A stretch of DNA of 64,000 bases from Vitellaria paradoxa (taxonomy: Eukaryota > Streptophyta > Magnoliopsida > Ericales > Sapotaceae), in assembly GCA_019916065.1 (NCBI GenBank), contig CM034236.1, positions 18,366,805 through 18,430,804 of the forward strand. The letters run 5' to 3'. Below are positions 1-10,500 of the stretch, piece by piece. Every line of letters starts with the position of its first letter. The first letter of the stretch is position 1. The position numbers and the translations under genes were made by a program. Below the pieces are notes generated by a model. It was not told where the DNA came from and ran no database searches. It saw only the letters and a program-made list of their open reading frames with translations.

Positions 1-244
1 ATTTAAAACGTAAATCGCCTTGTAAGATAAATAGTAGTAGGATCTACTAAAATAAGAATTAATTGGAAAGTTAAAAATATAAAAGTAATCTCAATTGTTG
101 AATGAAAGAAAAAAATAATTCTTATCCGTTAAATTTTAGTTTGTGAGAAGGACATTTTCAAAAATTGTCATATTTTATTATATAGATGATATATAATCCT
201 TCAAAATTAGATTTGCTTAATTAAATGAATTTATAAAATGTTTT

Positions 245-525
245 GGATTTGTTTAATTGGATGTAGAGAGAGAGAGATCGAATTTCTTAGTTTGTTGAAT
301 TGAATGGGGGGAGACAAATTAAGAATTTCAGTTTGTTTAAATAGACGAAATAGATAGAGAAAGAAAGAGTTTTGCATTATTTAGGTTTGTTTTTGGATGG
401 AGTATAAAGGCAAATAAAGAAATTGAGTTTGTTTAATTAATTATATGGAGTTGAGAGAGAAAAGTAAGGAAATTTGATTTGTTTAATTGGATAAAGTAGA
501 GTGAGAGGGAAACAAATAAATTAAC
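245..525. repeat. Degenerate minisatellite, period about 46 bp
   Basis: A motif close to TTTGTTTAATTGGAT followed by a purine-rich GAGAGA tract recurs at about 245, 289, 329, 382, 425 and 475, giving spacings of 40 to 53 bp. The copies are strongly diverged. The rest of 1-1250 is AT-rich intergenic DNA in which I see no gene. Confidence 0.5.
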
Positions 526-689
526 TTTTCGTGATATAGGAAAATAAAGAAATATGCGTTGATTTAAAGGGAGAAAAGAAAGAAATTTTAGAGACAAATG
601 GGCCATTTCATAATTTCTATTTGAAGCATTGACCTTTATGTCCCATGTGCTGACATCGTTCATTTTCATTTAGTTCATAAGACTAAGTT

Positions 690-832
690 TTGTTTGGAGT
701 TTTAAATTATACAAAAAAAAATACTGAATATTTTTAAAAATTACTAACTTTTAGTCTTATTATACGAATTATAGGACTGTAACTTTTATTAATTTTTATT
801 AACTTTTTACTACTCCAAACACACCCTTAATT
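690..832. mobile_element. Small MITE-like element
   Basis: The segment begins with TTTGTTTGGAGTTTTA and ends with its approximate inverse, TACTCCAAACACACCC, enclosing an AT-rich core with no coding capacity. The GTTTGGAGT...ACTCCAAAC ends recur many times in this window, which supports a mobile family. The target duplication was not resolved. Confidence 0.5.
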
Positions 833-1255
833 AATTATATGTGTACAATTTAGAATAAATTAAGAAGTTCCCTCCAATTAACGTTCAAAAAAAAAATATT
901 CGTGAGAAAGTTTGTAGCCCCACTTGGTCAAGGCTGAAATAGCAACTCATATGTACAGTAAGAGAGAGAAAAGATCATATTCTTTTCACATGCTATAGCC
1001 GACAGACAGCCAATTTGTACATTATTATCAACAGTTAAAAAAAGCAATCTCAATCCTTTCTGTGCGCCACCCTTTCCACCACACTAATGAGTACCCAAGA
1101 CAAAAGCAAAAGAAAACAACTCCGAGTGGGGAAAGAAAGAGCTAGCTACTTACAAGGCATGAACATGAACACATTAATACCTAATTCCACATCCATCAGA
1201 ACCCCACCTCCCAACCAAAAATGCTTTAAACCATCATCAAAATGAGCAAAGCAGC

Positions 1256-1320
1256 CTATAATCTCTTTCTCTCTCTTTCTTTCTCTCTCCCTCTCTCTCT
1301 CTTTCACACACACACACATA
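1256..1320 (+). repeat. CT and CA microsatellite, possible 5' UTR
   Basis: A run of TCTC/CTTT units is followed by (CA)n. Such pyrimidine tracts are common in plant 5' untranslated regions, and this one lies just upstream of the coding-like segment at 1383. No clear TATA box was identified. Confidence 0.4.
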
Positions 1321-1382
1321 TTTCAATATATATAGTTTGATCTAATGCCAAACCAATAATTAGGAAAGCAAAAGAGAGAGGA

Positions 1383-1753
1383 TTGTTGGAGCCTTTTGTC
1401 CTGGCTGCCTCAGGGAAAAGCAGGTGCGCCACTTTAGTGTGCTCTTGCTATGAACCATCAAGTTGTTCTGACTACAAAGGCAGTGATCAAGATGACAACA
1501 AGAACAAGGGCAAGAATCAAGATGGGGTCAAGGGACAAGAAGATCAAGAAGCTTGTAATGATAGATTTCAAAGTCAAGGGAAGATTAACGATGGGCCTGA
1601 CACTGATCCCACCCCTCAGAAGAGTAATCTGAAGAAGACTTCAAATAAAGTCGAGGTAAATGATGATCAACCAAGGATAATAGTTGCAAGGAAAGTCAAC
1701 TGGCCTGATGCTTATGGGAGAGATATTGCTCACGTTCAAGAGTTTGAGACAAG
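1383..1753 (+). CDS. Probable first exon of a plant-specific protein of unknown function (partial)
   Basis: An open frame encodes a hydrophilic, Asp/Lys/Gln-rich segment with CSCYEPSSCSDYKGSDQD near its start and KVNWPDAYGRDIAHVQEFET at its end. The end resembles a motif (W-D-x-x-G-x-[DE]-[IL]-x-x-V-x-EFE) that I recall from small uncharacterised plant proteins, but I cannot name a function. The frame runs into CAAG followed by GTAAAAG at 1754, a good splice donor. There is no in-frame ATG: the frame opens at TTG, and the local sequence ATTGTTGGAG would read ATGTTGGAG without one T, so the start may be mutated. A possible acceptor near 1818 leads quickly to a stop in the expected phase. It could be a gene fragment rather than a working gene. 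Confidence 0.45.
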
Positions 1754-2703
1754 GTAAAAGTTTTCATCTACAACATATTCTTCATGCCTGATTATGTGCT
1801 ACTAATAATCAAACACAGGATCAGATGAATTAACTGGGTTAATCCCGAATTTAATTATCCCTATGCTAAACAGACATGGGATTGGACTGATTAAATGGGA
1901 TCTAGTTGCCTTCAATACAAGGAGCATTGCATCAATAAGGTGTGCATGGCGGACTCAAGATTTAAATTTTATCAAGGATAAACAAAGGTTTTAAAGATAG
2001 AGTGGGCTGAATTACAAAAATTTAAATTCAACAATGGGTTTAAAGGTAAAGTAAACTGAGTTAAAATTTAGAGTGTACTAAATTTGAAAAAAAAAAAAGA
2101 AAAAGTTTTTTGAAATAAATCAAATTTTGTTGGGCCAGGCTACCTGAGTTACAATTTGGGAGAATCTAAGGCTGGGTCCACCCTGAGAGTGTGGTTAGAA
2201 TTAAGTGGGAGGTGAGCTTGAGTGTGTATGAGGATAAGAATAATTATGTTTGGTATGCATATAGAGTGAATTTATAGGTGAAGTGGTGCACGTTTAGTAT
2301 AATAGGATATATGGTAAAATAAAATGAGTTATTTGTAAATACCAATATTATTCTTATATAGAAAAGTATTTAAACATTATATTAATTAATAAAAATTAGG
2401 CTAATTTTATAATGGTTTGACCAAAACTCTTTACTTTCACGGGAAAATAAGTTATTCCCACGGGAAAATAAGTTATTCCCATAGTTTTTGAGAAGAATGA
2501 TTTTTTCTCTAAAGAAGAGAATAAAAGTGTAATGAGTTTAGCATTCTACACTTTAGAAGTACAACCAAACAAAGAGAATAGAATACTTTTACTTTCACCC
2601 TCAAAATTCTTTTTTTCCCAGTATAAAATGTAAAAGAAACACTGGCTCAATAAGATCCCTAAATGGATTAACCTGCAAGTTTGGCACTAATTTAGCCATA
2701 CAA
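1754..2703. other. Intergenic or intronic DNA
   Basis: No gene was recognised. A perfect 21-bp tandem duplication (unit ACGGGAAAATAAGTTATTCCC) lies at 2439-2480. The last bases, TACAA at 2699-2703, are the left copy of the Copia target duplication. Confidence 0.6.
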
Positions 2704-3193
2704 TGTTGGAATTAATTAATATTTAATTCCCATAATTAGTGTCCTAATTAAAGTGGTCCATATAAGAATCCAAATTTGATAATGAATTATTTAGAAAGTT
2801 ATTATTGGAAAAAGATTGTGAGTTAATTTCCTAACCATATCCTACTTTGATGGACGGTAGAGATTAAATGACTAATTAAGAAATTGGGTCATCCCTCTCC
2901 ATATAAATAGTGAATGAATTCCATCAATTCATACACATTAAAATTACAACACATTAGGGTTTATAGGGCAAAAGGGAGAAACCCTAGTTTCCAAAAGGGT
3001 TTTATTTTGTTGAAAGAGAAGATTCAAGAACATAATTTTAAGGTAGCTTCCGCATTTAGATTTTTAAAACAATGGTTTAGGGTACGTGTTCTTAATTATA
3101 TTATGTAAGTAGGCAAAATATGTGAATATCATGAAGATAAAGATCCTGTATATTTAATTAAATATTATGTGTTAATTTAAATATAAACTTACA
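2704..3193 (+). repeat. Copia 5' LTR
   Basis: It starts TGTTGGAATT and ends AAACTTACA, the canonical TG...CA form. Side-by-side reading against the 3' LTR shows the same length and about 23 substitutions in 490 bp, mostly transitions. A CCATATAAATAG segment near 2899 is a plausible TATA box. Confidence 0.93.
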
Positions 3194-3195
3194 TG

Positions 3196-3207
3196 TGGTA
3201 TCAGAGC
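3196..3207 (+). promoter_or_regulatory. Copia primer binding site (initiator Met tRNA)
   Basis: TGGTATCAGAGC lies two bases after the 5' LTR and is the standard plant primer binding site complementary to the 3' end of initiator methionine tRNA. Confidence 0.95.
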
Positions 3208-3313
3208 TCAAGTTTGTAATCTCATGATATTCCATTATGATTTGCCGCTAATTGAATTTTGTTTCATATTTAATTATATATGTGTTTGAGAAAATTAAGA
3301 GAAGCTTATTCCC

Positions 3314-3338
3314 ATATATATATATATATATATATATA
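3314..3338. repeat. (AT)n repeat at the left viral junction
   Basis: About 12 AT units separate Copia leader sequence on the left from caulimovirid leader sequence on the right. A longer TA repeat marks the other viral junction at 7763-7816. Confidence 0.85.
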
Positions 3339-3414
3339 CAACTACAACCCAGGGATAGCAAGATAGTAAAGCAAGCATGACAAAATATTCAAGATAGCAA
3401 AATAAAAATTATAT

Positions 3415-3615
3415 CTAATAACAAAATTCTTTAATTCTATCTAAATAATATTTTTCTCTTTTTCTTAAGAAAAAATAACTTATAAATAATGATTCTAAAA
3501 TTCTTGTTTGATGAATGTCAGTTTCAGATATTCTTTGTCTTGTAATAGATAAACGAGTTCTATACCAAGATAATTTTTGTTTATAATAATTCAATAAAAT
3601 CATAAGATGGAGCAA
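3415..3615 (-). pseudogene. Viral leader end with possible start of ORF1 (remnant)
   Basis: A 66-codon basic, Leu/Tyr-rich frame lies downstream of the viral promoter and spans a degenerate primer binding site. It may be the beginning of the polyprotein frame, cut off by the junction with the host repeat. No domain is recognisable. This could equally be leader sequence with a chance open frame. Confidence 0.3.
3556..3567 (-). promoter_or_regulatory. Degenerate viral primer binding site
   Basis: On the minus strand the sequence reads TGGTATAGAACTC, which resembles TGGTATCAGAGCTC with one base lost and one changed. It lies downstream of the TATA box, where caulimovirids bind initiator Met tRNA. 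Confidence 0.45.
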
Positions 3616-3846
3616 AGTATAAAAAATACAGGTGATGCAAATAAAACTTTATTAATAAACAATGTAAATACAACTTTGATATAAGAACTTACTTGATACA
3701 AATGACTAGACTTGATACATCAGAGATAGAAGGATAAAGGATAGGAAGTTTTGAGGGAGGTGAAACAGAGAAGTTTTGGTTTTCAGAAAGGTTCTGAAAT
3801 TTTCTCCCAATTTCTCCGAATGCCCTCAATGTTTGCTCCCGTCTCC

Positions 3847-3853
3847 TTTTATA
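3847..3853 (-). promoter_or_regulatory. Viral TATA box
   Basis: TATAAAA followed by GGAG on the minus strand sits between the end of the second viral ORF and the leader, the usual place of the caulimovirid genomic promoter. A TAATAAAG signal on the same strand near 3648-3655 could serve as polyadenylation signal. The interval 3860-4170 holds several copies of a GACATAAAG motif and is probably intergenic viral DNA. Confidence 0.6.
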
Positions 3854-4178
3854 GAGAAGAAAAGGAATCAGGCTACAGTTTTTCCCGTGATGGGTACTGA
3901 TAAAGAGCCTGACTTTTTTTTACAAAGATGACATAAAGTTTGACATAAAGCTAAAGCTAAAGTTGATAAATACATAAAGTTGACATAAAGCTGAAAAGTG
4001 ACATAAAGCTTGATGGCAATAATCTCCTTGGCATGTGACTTGATGAATGATTGCAGGCGTGTCCGAAAAATGACATAAAGTTTGATAGCAATAGTCTCTT
4101 TGGCAGGTGAGACTTGATGTTCTTTTGTCATAGCTTGATGAATGATTCCGGGCATGTGATTCTGCAGTGGCTTGATAA

Positions 4179-5410
4179 TCAATTTTTTGCTTTTGCTTTT
4201 GTTTTCTTCTTTTCCTTGATTGGTGCTGATGGAGTAGGATTATGGATGGGAGTAAGGATACCATAGCAGTCGTCTTCATTATCATTGCCAAGATTGACTG
4301 AAGTGAAGCTTTCTGCCGAATTGGAATCCTCACTTGATTCTTGTTCTGATAAAGATTCTAATGCAGCTAATAATTGTTGTTTTAATTCCTTTTTTGATGC
4401 TGTAGCTGCAAGTTTTGACATATTCTGGCTTTTTTGGAGAAGGAACTGAGGGTTTGTTGATGTTGTTAATACTGAATGTTGATGGAAATACTTATCAATG
4501 GCCGCGGGAGTAACCCTGTCAATTTTAAATTGCTCCAACCACTTGACTTTAATTCTGCGGATGAGTGATGAAATGGTTGGTCCTTGATGAAAATATTCCC
4601 ATTGGATGATCCAGGCAAGGGAAAATTGTTGGAAGAAATAAAATAGATGAGGGAATTGGTTCATGGGAAAATGAGATGGGATTTTAAATCTGTCTTGATA
4701 AATCTGGAGGCCTTGATGAGCTTGTTGGGGTAATATCTCTGGTACTGGCCCAAACATGTTCCACCATTCGATGAACCATGCTGGAAGGTCTTGATGGAAT
4801 TTGTTATGGAAGTAAAACATCCAAGAATGTCTGAATGTTTTATTTTGATGATAAAAGGTGTGATACCAGGCTTTTTGATAATCCCAGTAATTATAGGTGG
4901 ATGGAACAAAATGTTGAGAAAACTGGCGGAATTGGTTTGGATGGCTTGATAATTGGGTGGATTTGTAAATGGGTTTTCATATTCTTGAGATAATCTGGTA
5001 ATAATATAGGTTTGTGGTTTGGGAAAATATTGTGATTTTGATGATAGGGAAATTTGAGAAATTGGTGTGGGGTTTGCCGACACCACCACATTTTTTGATG
5101 AAGAGGCTATGGGGCCAAGAGCCACCATAGATGATGAAGAGGGACGTGTAGCCACCTCTTTTGATGATCCAGTTGTGACTGTTTGAGCAAAGCTCTTATT
5201 AGCCACTTGGCTTAATATCTGTTGTTGTTGTCTTTCTTCTTCCATTAACTGGGTATACCAGTCAGTTGGAGATAATGGAAGGACCCTGGGAATGGTAGTT
5301 GGTAAGGGTGTGGTTTGACTAGAGGATGGTTTGATAGGTACCATGGCATATGATTCTTTTGATATTGGTTGTTGGGTTGATGAAGAGGGTCTAATAGGTT
5401 TAGGAGGCAT
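4179..5410 (-). pseudogene. Caulimovirid second ORF, function unknown, frameshifted
   Basis: It starts at an ATG (5408-5410) overlapping the polyprotein stop (5400-5402), a tight overlap typical of compact viral genomes. The N-terminal half is Ser/Pro/Gln-rich and low-complexity. The C-terminal half is Trp/Phe/His-rich with an aromatic FIEWWNMFGP block, then a Glu/Ser-rich stretch and a Lys-rich tail. The conserved aromatic half is in another frame, so a frameshift lies at roughly 4880-4910. Similar aromatic ORFs accompany reverse transcriptases of endogenous caulimovirids in many plants. No enzymatic function is known to me. The gene is broken. Confidence 0.65.
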
Positions 5411-7375
5411 GGTTTCCTTGCAAGAATTCACGGGTAAGGAAATCAGGGATGGAATTTGCTTCTCCTTTGATGTATTCAATTTTATAATCAAAAACTGATA
5501 AAATGGCTTGCCATCTTGCAAAAATCTGTTTTGATGCAATGTTTTGAACATCTTTTTGTAAAACATGCTTGGCAGCTTTACAATCAATTCTGATTAAAAA
5601 TTCTTGATTTAATAAATCACTTTGAAATTTTTGAATGCATAATACAATAGATAAAATTTCCTTTTTAATAGTGCTATAATTCTTCTGGGCATTAGTCCAT
5701 GTTCCTGATGTAAACCGGACTAATTGTTCTTGATGGTGACCAGGAAGACGTTGTTTTAGAATACCACCATATCCTAAATCTGATGCATCAGTTTCTACAA
5801 TTTTATAGGCTAGAGGGTTTGCTATATGCAGACATGGCAAAGACTTAAGATGTTGCTTGAGTTGTTTGATAATTTGGGTATGCTGAGGAGACCATGGAGG
5901 AGGATTTTTCTTAAGCCTCTCTCTTAATGGAGCAGCAATGATACTAAGTTTTTGATAGTATTCTGAGATATAATTGAGGCTCCCTAAAAACCTCTGAAGT
6001 TGTTTTTTATCCTTAATTTCATTAGGAAATTTACTTGCAAATTCTAAGGCTCTTTCAATTGGAGTAATTGTTCCTTGATCAATGTAATGTCCAAGAAATC
6101 TTATCCTTGTTTGAAAGAGATTGATTTTTGTTGGAGAAAGCACTAAACCATTATTCTTTATAATATAAAGGAAAGTATTTAAATGCTTCCAATGAGATTG
6201 AATATTATTTGAGAAGATTAATATGTCATCAATGTATACTATTGAGAAATCAGTGTATGGGTTAAAGATGTCATTCATGATTTTTTGAAATTCACTTGGA
6301 GCATTTTTTAATCCAAAAGGCATTACATTCCATTCATATTGTCCAAAAGGGACATTGAATGCTGTTTTATATTTATCTGATTCTGAGATCTGAATTTGCC
6401 AAAATCCAGATTTTAAATCAAATTTTGAATATATCTTAGCATGTACAAGTCTTTGGAGGAGGTCTTGCTTGTTAGGGATTGGATATCTTATCCACTGCAA
6501 AACATCATTCAAAGGCTTGTAATTTATTACTAGCCGTGGAGTTCCTCTTTCTATTTCAGCATTTTTATTCACATAGAAAGCAGCACAACTCCAGGGAGAT
6601 TTGGATGGTCTTATTAGTTTTTTATCTAATAAATCTTGGATTTCTTTTTTACAGTAATCCAGAAGTTCTTGATTCATCTGGATAGGTCTGGCCTTTGTCT
6701 TAATTTTTGATTCTTGAAAATCTTTGATATAAGGAAGGGTAACGATATGGCTTTTCCTATTCCAAAATGCATTAGGAATAGTAGAAGAAGCTTCTTTGAT
6801 TATTTTATTTTTAAAATTCTCAATGGCCAATTTCAACTGGCTATCTTGTAGTTGAGTTTTGATTTGTTGACATACCTTTTCTTGTTTTAGGAACATTAGA
6901 TGTTTTTCTTTTGATATGACCTTTGAGATATTATTTATTTGAGTTTTTTCTATAGCTATATCTTTTAAAATATTTAAATCTTTAATATTTGGAGGATTAA
7001 GAAATTCAAATATAATCTCTTGGTCAAATATATTAGTAGAAATTCCTTTAGGAGATACAGTCATGGGTTGGATAAGATTTAAGAAAGGTGTTCCTAATAT
7101 TACTTCTCTATTTAAATCTTTTACTAAAATAAATGGAGTCTTTATACATATATTTTGATTACATACATGAGCTTTTGTTAATTTATATTTGACTTTTAAT
7201 GGCATACCATTGGCAGATGAAAGTCTTTCTTTTGTAGGTTCAAAATATTTTATGGGTACTAATCCTTCCTGTATACAGTTAAGGTCAGCACCAGAGTCAA
7301 AGAGTGCAGTAGTATTAATAGTATATTCTTTATTAATTACAATTTTTAATTTTACATTCCATTTTGATAAGATAT
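5400..7375 (-). pseudogene. Caulimovirid polyprotein C-terminal part: aspartic protease, reverse transcriptase, RNase H
   Basis: The frame is open from about 7375; the first ATG is at 7203-7205, but recognisable protein begins upstream of it. The protease active site DSGAD lies around 7283-7315. The reverse transcriptase follows, with YIDDIL (YIDD at 6225-6236, near residue 324 counted from that ATG) and the FDLKSGFWQI and PFGLKNAP motifs upstream. RNase H carries ETDAS, a KKEIL glutamate and a RIDCKA aspartate, and the frame ends FLTREFLQG, typical of Caulimoviridae rather than Gypsy because no integrase follows. This stretch has no internal stop and is the best preserved part. It lacks the movement and capsid regions and is separated by a frameshift from the coiled-coil part upstream, so it is treated as a relic. 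Confidence 0.88.
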
Positions 7376-7760
7376 CTGGGTTAATAGGAAAATATCATCT
7401 TTTTTATGTTCTTTACTATGGGTTAACATGGTTTCTTGATCGGAGGTTGAGGCTATAGTATCCTGATGTTGGTTTTTGAGAATTAATACTTGTCTTGTTA
7501 ATTCTTGAATCTCTGATTTTGATAATCCTAATTCCTGTTTTAAAATCTTAATTTCTCTTTTGATTTCTTTTATTTCAAGTTTAATGTCTTCTATTGGAAT
7601 TTTTTGTGATTTCTGAGGTTGTTTAGCCTTTTTTAATATTGAATCTAGGTCATAACAGTTTTGTACTACCTTTTCTTTATTCTTCTTAGTTTGTTGAAGG
7701 TTTTCTTTTAATTTTAATAAATAATTTCTTTTCTGCTGAGGGTCTTCTATATCTTCAATC

Positions 7761-7762
<2 letters not shown>
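7352..7762 (-). pseudogene. Caulimovirid polyprotein, coiled-coil fragment
   Basis: A Lys/Glu/Gln-rich frame with heptad-like leucine and isoleucine spacing lies directly upstream of the protease but in a different frame. It is cut at its N-terminal side by the TA repeat. The open frame continues through that repeat as a run of Tyr-Ile pairs into Copia leader DNA, which is not real coding sequence. It probably belonged to the region between capsid and protease, but no specific domain can be named. Confidence 0.5.

Positions 7763-7816
<54 letters not shown>
7763..7816. repeat. (TA)27 repeat at the right viral junction
   Basis: Fifty-four bases of alternating TA separate viral coding sequence from Copia leader sequence. 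This is the partner of the shorter repeat at 3314-3338. Confidence 0.9.
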
Positions 7817-7820
<4 letters not shown>

Positions 7821-8353
7821 GATTTTGGTTTTCTATCCTCATTAAAATTCTTGAAAAACTTGCTCAAGATAGGATATTGAATATGTATTCACATTCTTGT
7901 ATTATTGCGTTCAATGAAATAGTTGGAATGCAAACAGCATAATTAAGGATTTGAATCCCAAGGCTTGTATTAAGTTATGACTCTTTATTTTAAGTTGATT
8001 TTTCCAATTAAGATTCTTGGATAATCAACTGAAAGTATATGTTAATATTGTGAAGGCAGTGACTTAATTGCTAACAAAAAAAAATTAGGGAATTTAATGA
8101 GTTTAATTAATCTTTTAAGGATGACAAGCGACTTGCTTTTTAATATTACTGAGTTATAATATATATATATATATTTATTTATTTATTTATTAATGGCGTT
8201 CCTTCTAAATTTTGAAAAAAAAATGCACTTAAGTTTTGTTATTATTTTTTATTTTGTTTTCCTTTATTTGTATTTTGGGAAAACTTAAGAAAAAAAATAA
8301 TAATATTCTTTTAATGTTTAATGATTAATTATTTTAGCCACCATTATTGATTC

Positions 8354-8582
8354 TAATATTCACGTTATAAATGGTTTGGTGTTCACCACAGTGCTCCAAT
8401 CCATTATTGTGAATATTAAATTTATGGTTATACTTAATTCTAATATTCATATTATGATTAGATTAAATATTCTCACAGTATTTTTAATCTATTGTTATGA
8501 ATATTAGATTACTGAAATTTTATTCATACCATTTATGTTTTGGTTGCTCACAGGCCCAAATACGGTAATGAATGTTGGATGG

Positions 8583-8616
<34 letters not shown>

Positions 8617-8870
8617 AATATTCACGTTATAAATGGTTTGGTGTTCACCACAATGCTCCAATCCATTATTGTGAATATTAAATTTACAGTTATACTTAAT
8701 TCTAATATTCATATTATGATTAGATTAAATATTCACGACAGTGTTTTTTTTTTAATCTATTGTTATGAATATTATATTATTAAAATTTTATTCATACATC
8801 TATATTTTGGTTGCCCACAGGCCCAGATATAGTATATAGTAATGAATATTGAATTGTTAATATTTTAATT
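8354..8870 (+). repeat. 262-bp tandem duplication in the Copia leader
   Basis: The segment starting TAATATTCACGTTATAAATG at 8354 recurs at 8616, including GGTGTTCACCAC, a TTGTGAATATTAAATTTA block and TTGGTTGC(C/T)CACAGGCCCA. Copies differ by scattered substitutions, and a TA repeat sits between them. A shorter third echo (GGTTGCCCATAGGTCCA) occurs near 8893. The interval 7870-9120 otherwise shows no coding sequence. Confidence 0.85.
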
Positions 8871-9124
8871 ACTGTTTATTCAGTTATAATTTGGTTGCCC
8901 ATAGGTCCAATTATTTTAATTGAATAATTATTATGGTGTGATAAATTATTTTATTAGAAAAATTATGGACATCCATAGATGCCATATTTTTTTTTTAAAT
9001 AACGTAGCACCTAATTAAATGTTTTTAAATATCAACATTTTTTGTTCCCTTGCATAATTGTTGTTTATGTGTTGTTATAAATGAAATAGATATGTGAGCA
9101 TATTTAATGAATATTGCAGTTTTA

Positions 9125-9720
9125 AATCCTGTTTTATTTCAATCCCAAGCCTCAAATATCCCTAAATTTGATAATACTAAATTTCTTTTTTAAGTGGCAT
9201 GAGCAAGTCGAGTTTAATAGAATGCTAAGGAAGATCTTAATAATTTTGAGGAACATTTTCAGTTTACTCACTTGCTGGAAAATTTATGGCTAAACTAACC
9301 AGTGTATGTTTTTATGATACTCGTACCATGAATGAACACATTATTGAGATGACCAATCTGACTGCAAAATTAAAGACTTTAGGCATGATTATGGATGAGT
9401 CTTTTCTCATCCACTTTGTCCTAAACTCTTTACTTTTAGAATATGGACCTTTTTATTTCAATTACTGCACTATTAAAAATAAATGGAATGTAAATGAACT
9501 ACATAGTATATTGGTCCAATAAGAAGGAAAACTTATGTAGCATAATGGTCATGTGACGCATCTAATGGTGAAAAAATGAGCTACAAAGAATAAAGCTAGA
9601 AAAGACATCAAGCGTGGCCCATCCAAGATGAATGGATCTGATCAGTCTGCCCCAAAAAGGAAAATAAAGTGATAAGTATTATTTTTGGAAAAGAAGTGGA
9701 CACTTTCAGAAAGATTGCCT
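9125..9720 (+). pseudogene. Copia gag (UBN2-type) with degenerate zinc knuckle
   Basis: The remnant begins with a conserved NIPKFDNTKF-like segment and a WHEQVEF-like stretch in another frame. An open piece at 9286-9522 follows, with EHIIEMTNLTAKLKTLGM and LLEYGPFYFNY, typical of the UBN2 gag domain of Copia elements. At 9678-9719 the CCHC knuckle is recognisable by SGHFQKDC, but its first two cysteines are replaced by Tyr and Trp. At least two stops and one frame change interrupt it. It would have formed the nucleocapsid of the virus-like particle. Confidence 0.85.
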
Positions 9721-9849
9721 AAAATGTAAGGCATGGTTCGAAAATAAAGGTAAACTTATACCTTTAGTATGTTTCAAATCATTAATATTCTTTCTAATAC
9801 TTAGTGGATTGATTATTATTCAAGTACTCATATTTTAAACTCGATGCAA

Positions 9850-10500
9850 AGATTTTTTTTTGGGAGGTTTATTTAAGATCTCTTGCCTTATTGCATTTAG
9901 AATTTTGGTAAATGGATTTTACCAAATTAACATTGAACCTTGTTTCTTTAAATCCTTTCTTACTTTGCATCATAATGTTAGAACTAAACATGGGTCATTT
10001 GACGAGTATTCATCTTACTTGTGGTATAAAAGATTGGGGTACATATCTAAGAAAAGAATAGAGAGAATAATAAAGGAAGGAATTCTCTCAAATCTAGAAG
10101 AAGTACCCAGCTCCTACAAATAACATATATAGACATATGTAGACCTTTTGCTAAACTCCTTGAACGTTTAGGTGCTTGTGCACAATACACGATGCCAAAT
10201 GAACCTTGGTAGAGTAGTGTAGCTGAAAGGCACAATTGTACCCTTATGGATATAGTTAGGAGTATGATGAGTAATATAAGATCACCTATATCCTTATGGA
10301 TGCATGCTCTTAAAACTGCTGTGTATGTCCTAAATATGGTTCCTAGTAAGACATTTCCAAAGAAAACTTTTGAACTGTGGAAAGGTTGGAAACCCAGTTT
10401 AAGGCATTTGCATGTTTAGGGTTGCCCAGCAGAAGTAAAAATTTATAATCCATATGAAAAAAATTGGATCCAAGAACAATTACTTGTTTCTTTATTGGGT
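9850..10500 (+). pseudogene. Copia integrase remnant with the catalytic core deleted
   Basis: The pre-integrase HHCC region is visible near 9990-10120 (SSYLWYKRLGYISKKRIERI). A short piece resembling the start of the core follows, and at about 10155 the sequence jumps to a segment like the end of the core (CAQYTMPNEPW, then SVAERHN and MDMVRSMMSN in broken frames). About 130 residues, including most of the D,D,E centre, are missing compared with related elements. The later part (VPSKTFPKKTFELWKGWKP) is readable. No active integrase can be made from this copy. Confidence 0.8.

Larger units (their letters stand above)
3339..7762 (-). mobile_element. Partial endogenous caulimovirid (florendovirus- or petuvirus-like)
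   Basis: Read on the minus strand from 7762 to 3339, the segment holds a coiled-coil part of the polyprotein, aspartic protease, reverse transcriptase and RNase H, then an overlapping second ORF, a TATA promoter and leader, a primer-binding-like site and a short start of the next cycle. That order is a circular viral genome opened inside ORF1. The usual movement-protein and capsid regions are absent. There is no LTR and no integrase, as is typical for Caulimoviridae, which integrate passively. Both ends meet TA repeats. Genus assignment rests on gene order and the type of second ORF, and would need a phylogeny. Confidence 0.85.

Noticed and set aside
3415..3615. A complete viral ORF1
   Set aside because: Only 66 codons, no movement or capsid motif, and cut by the TA junction. 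It is kept as a low-confidence remnant only.
7189..7458. Plus-strand open frame over the viral protease
   Set aside because: The minus strand encodes the aspartic protease motif here; the plus frame is a shadow.
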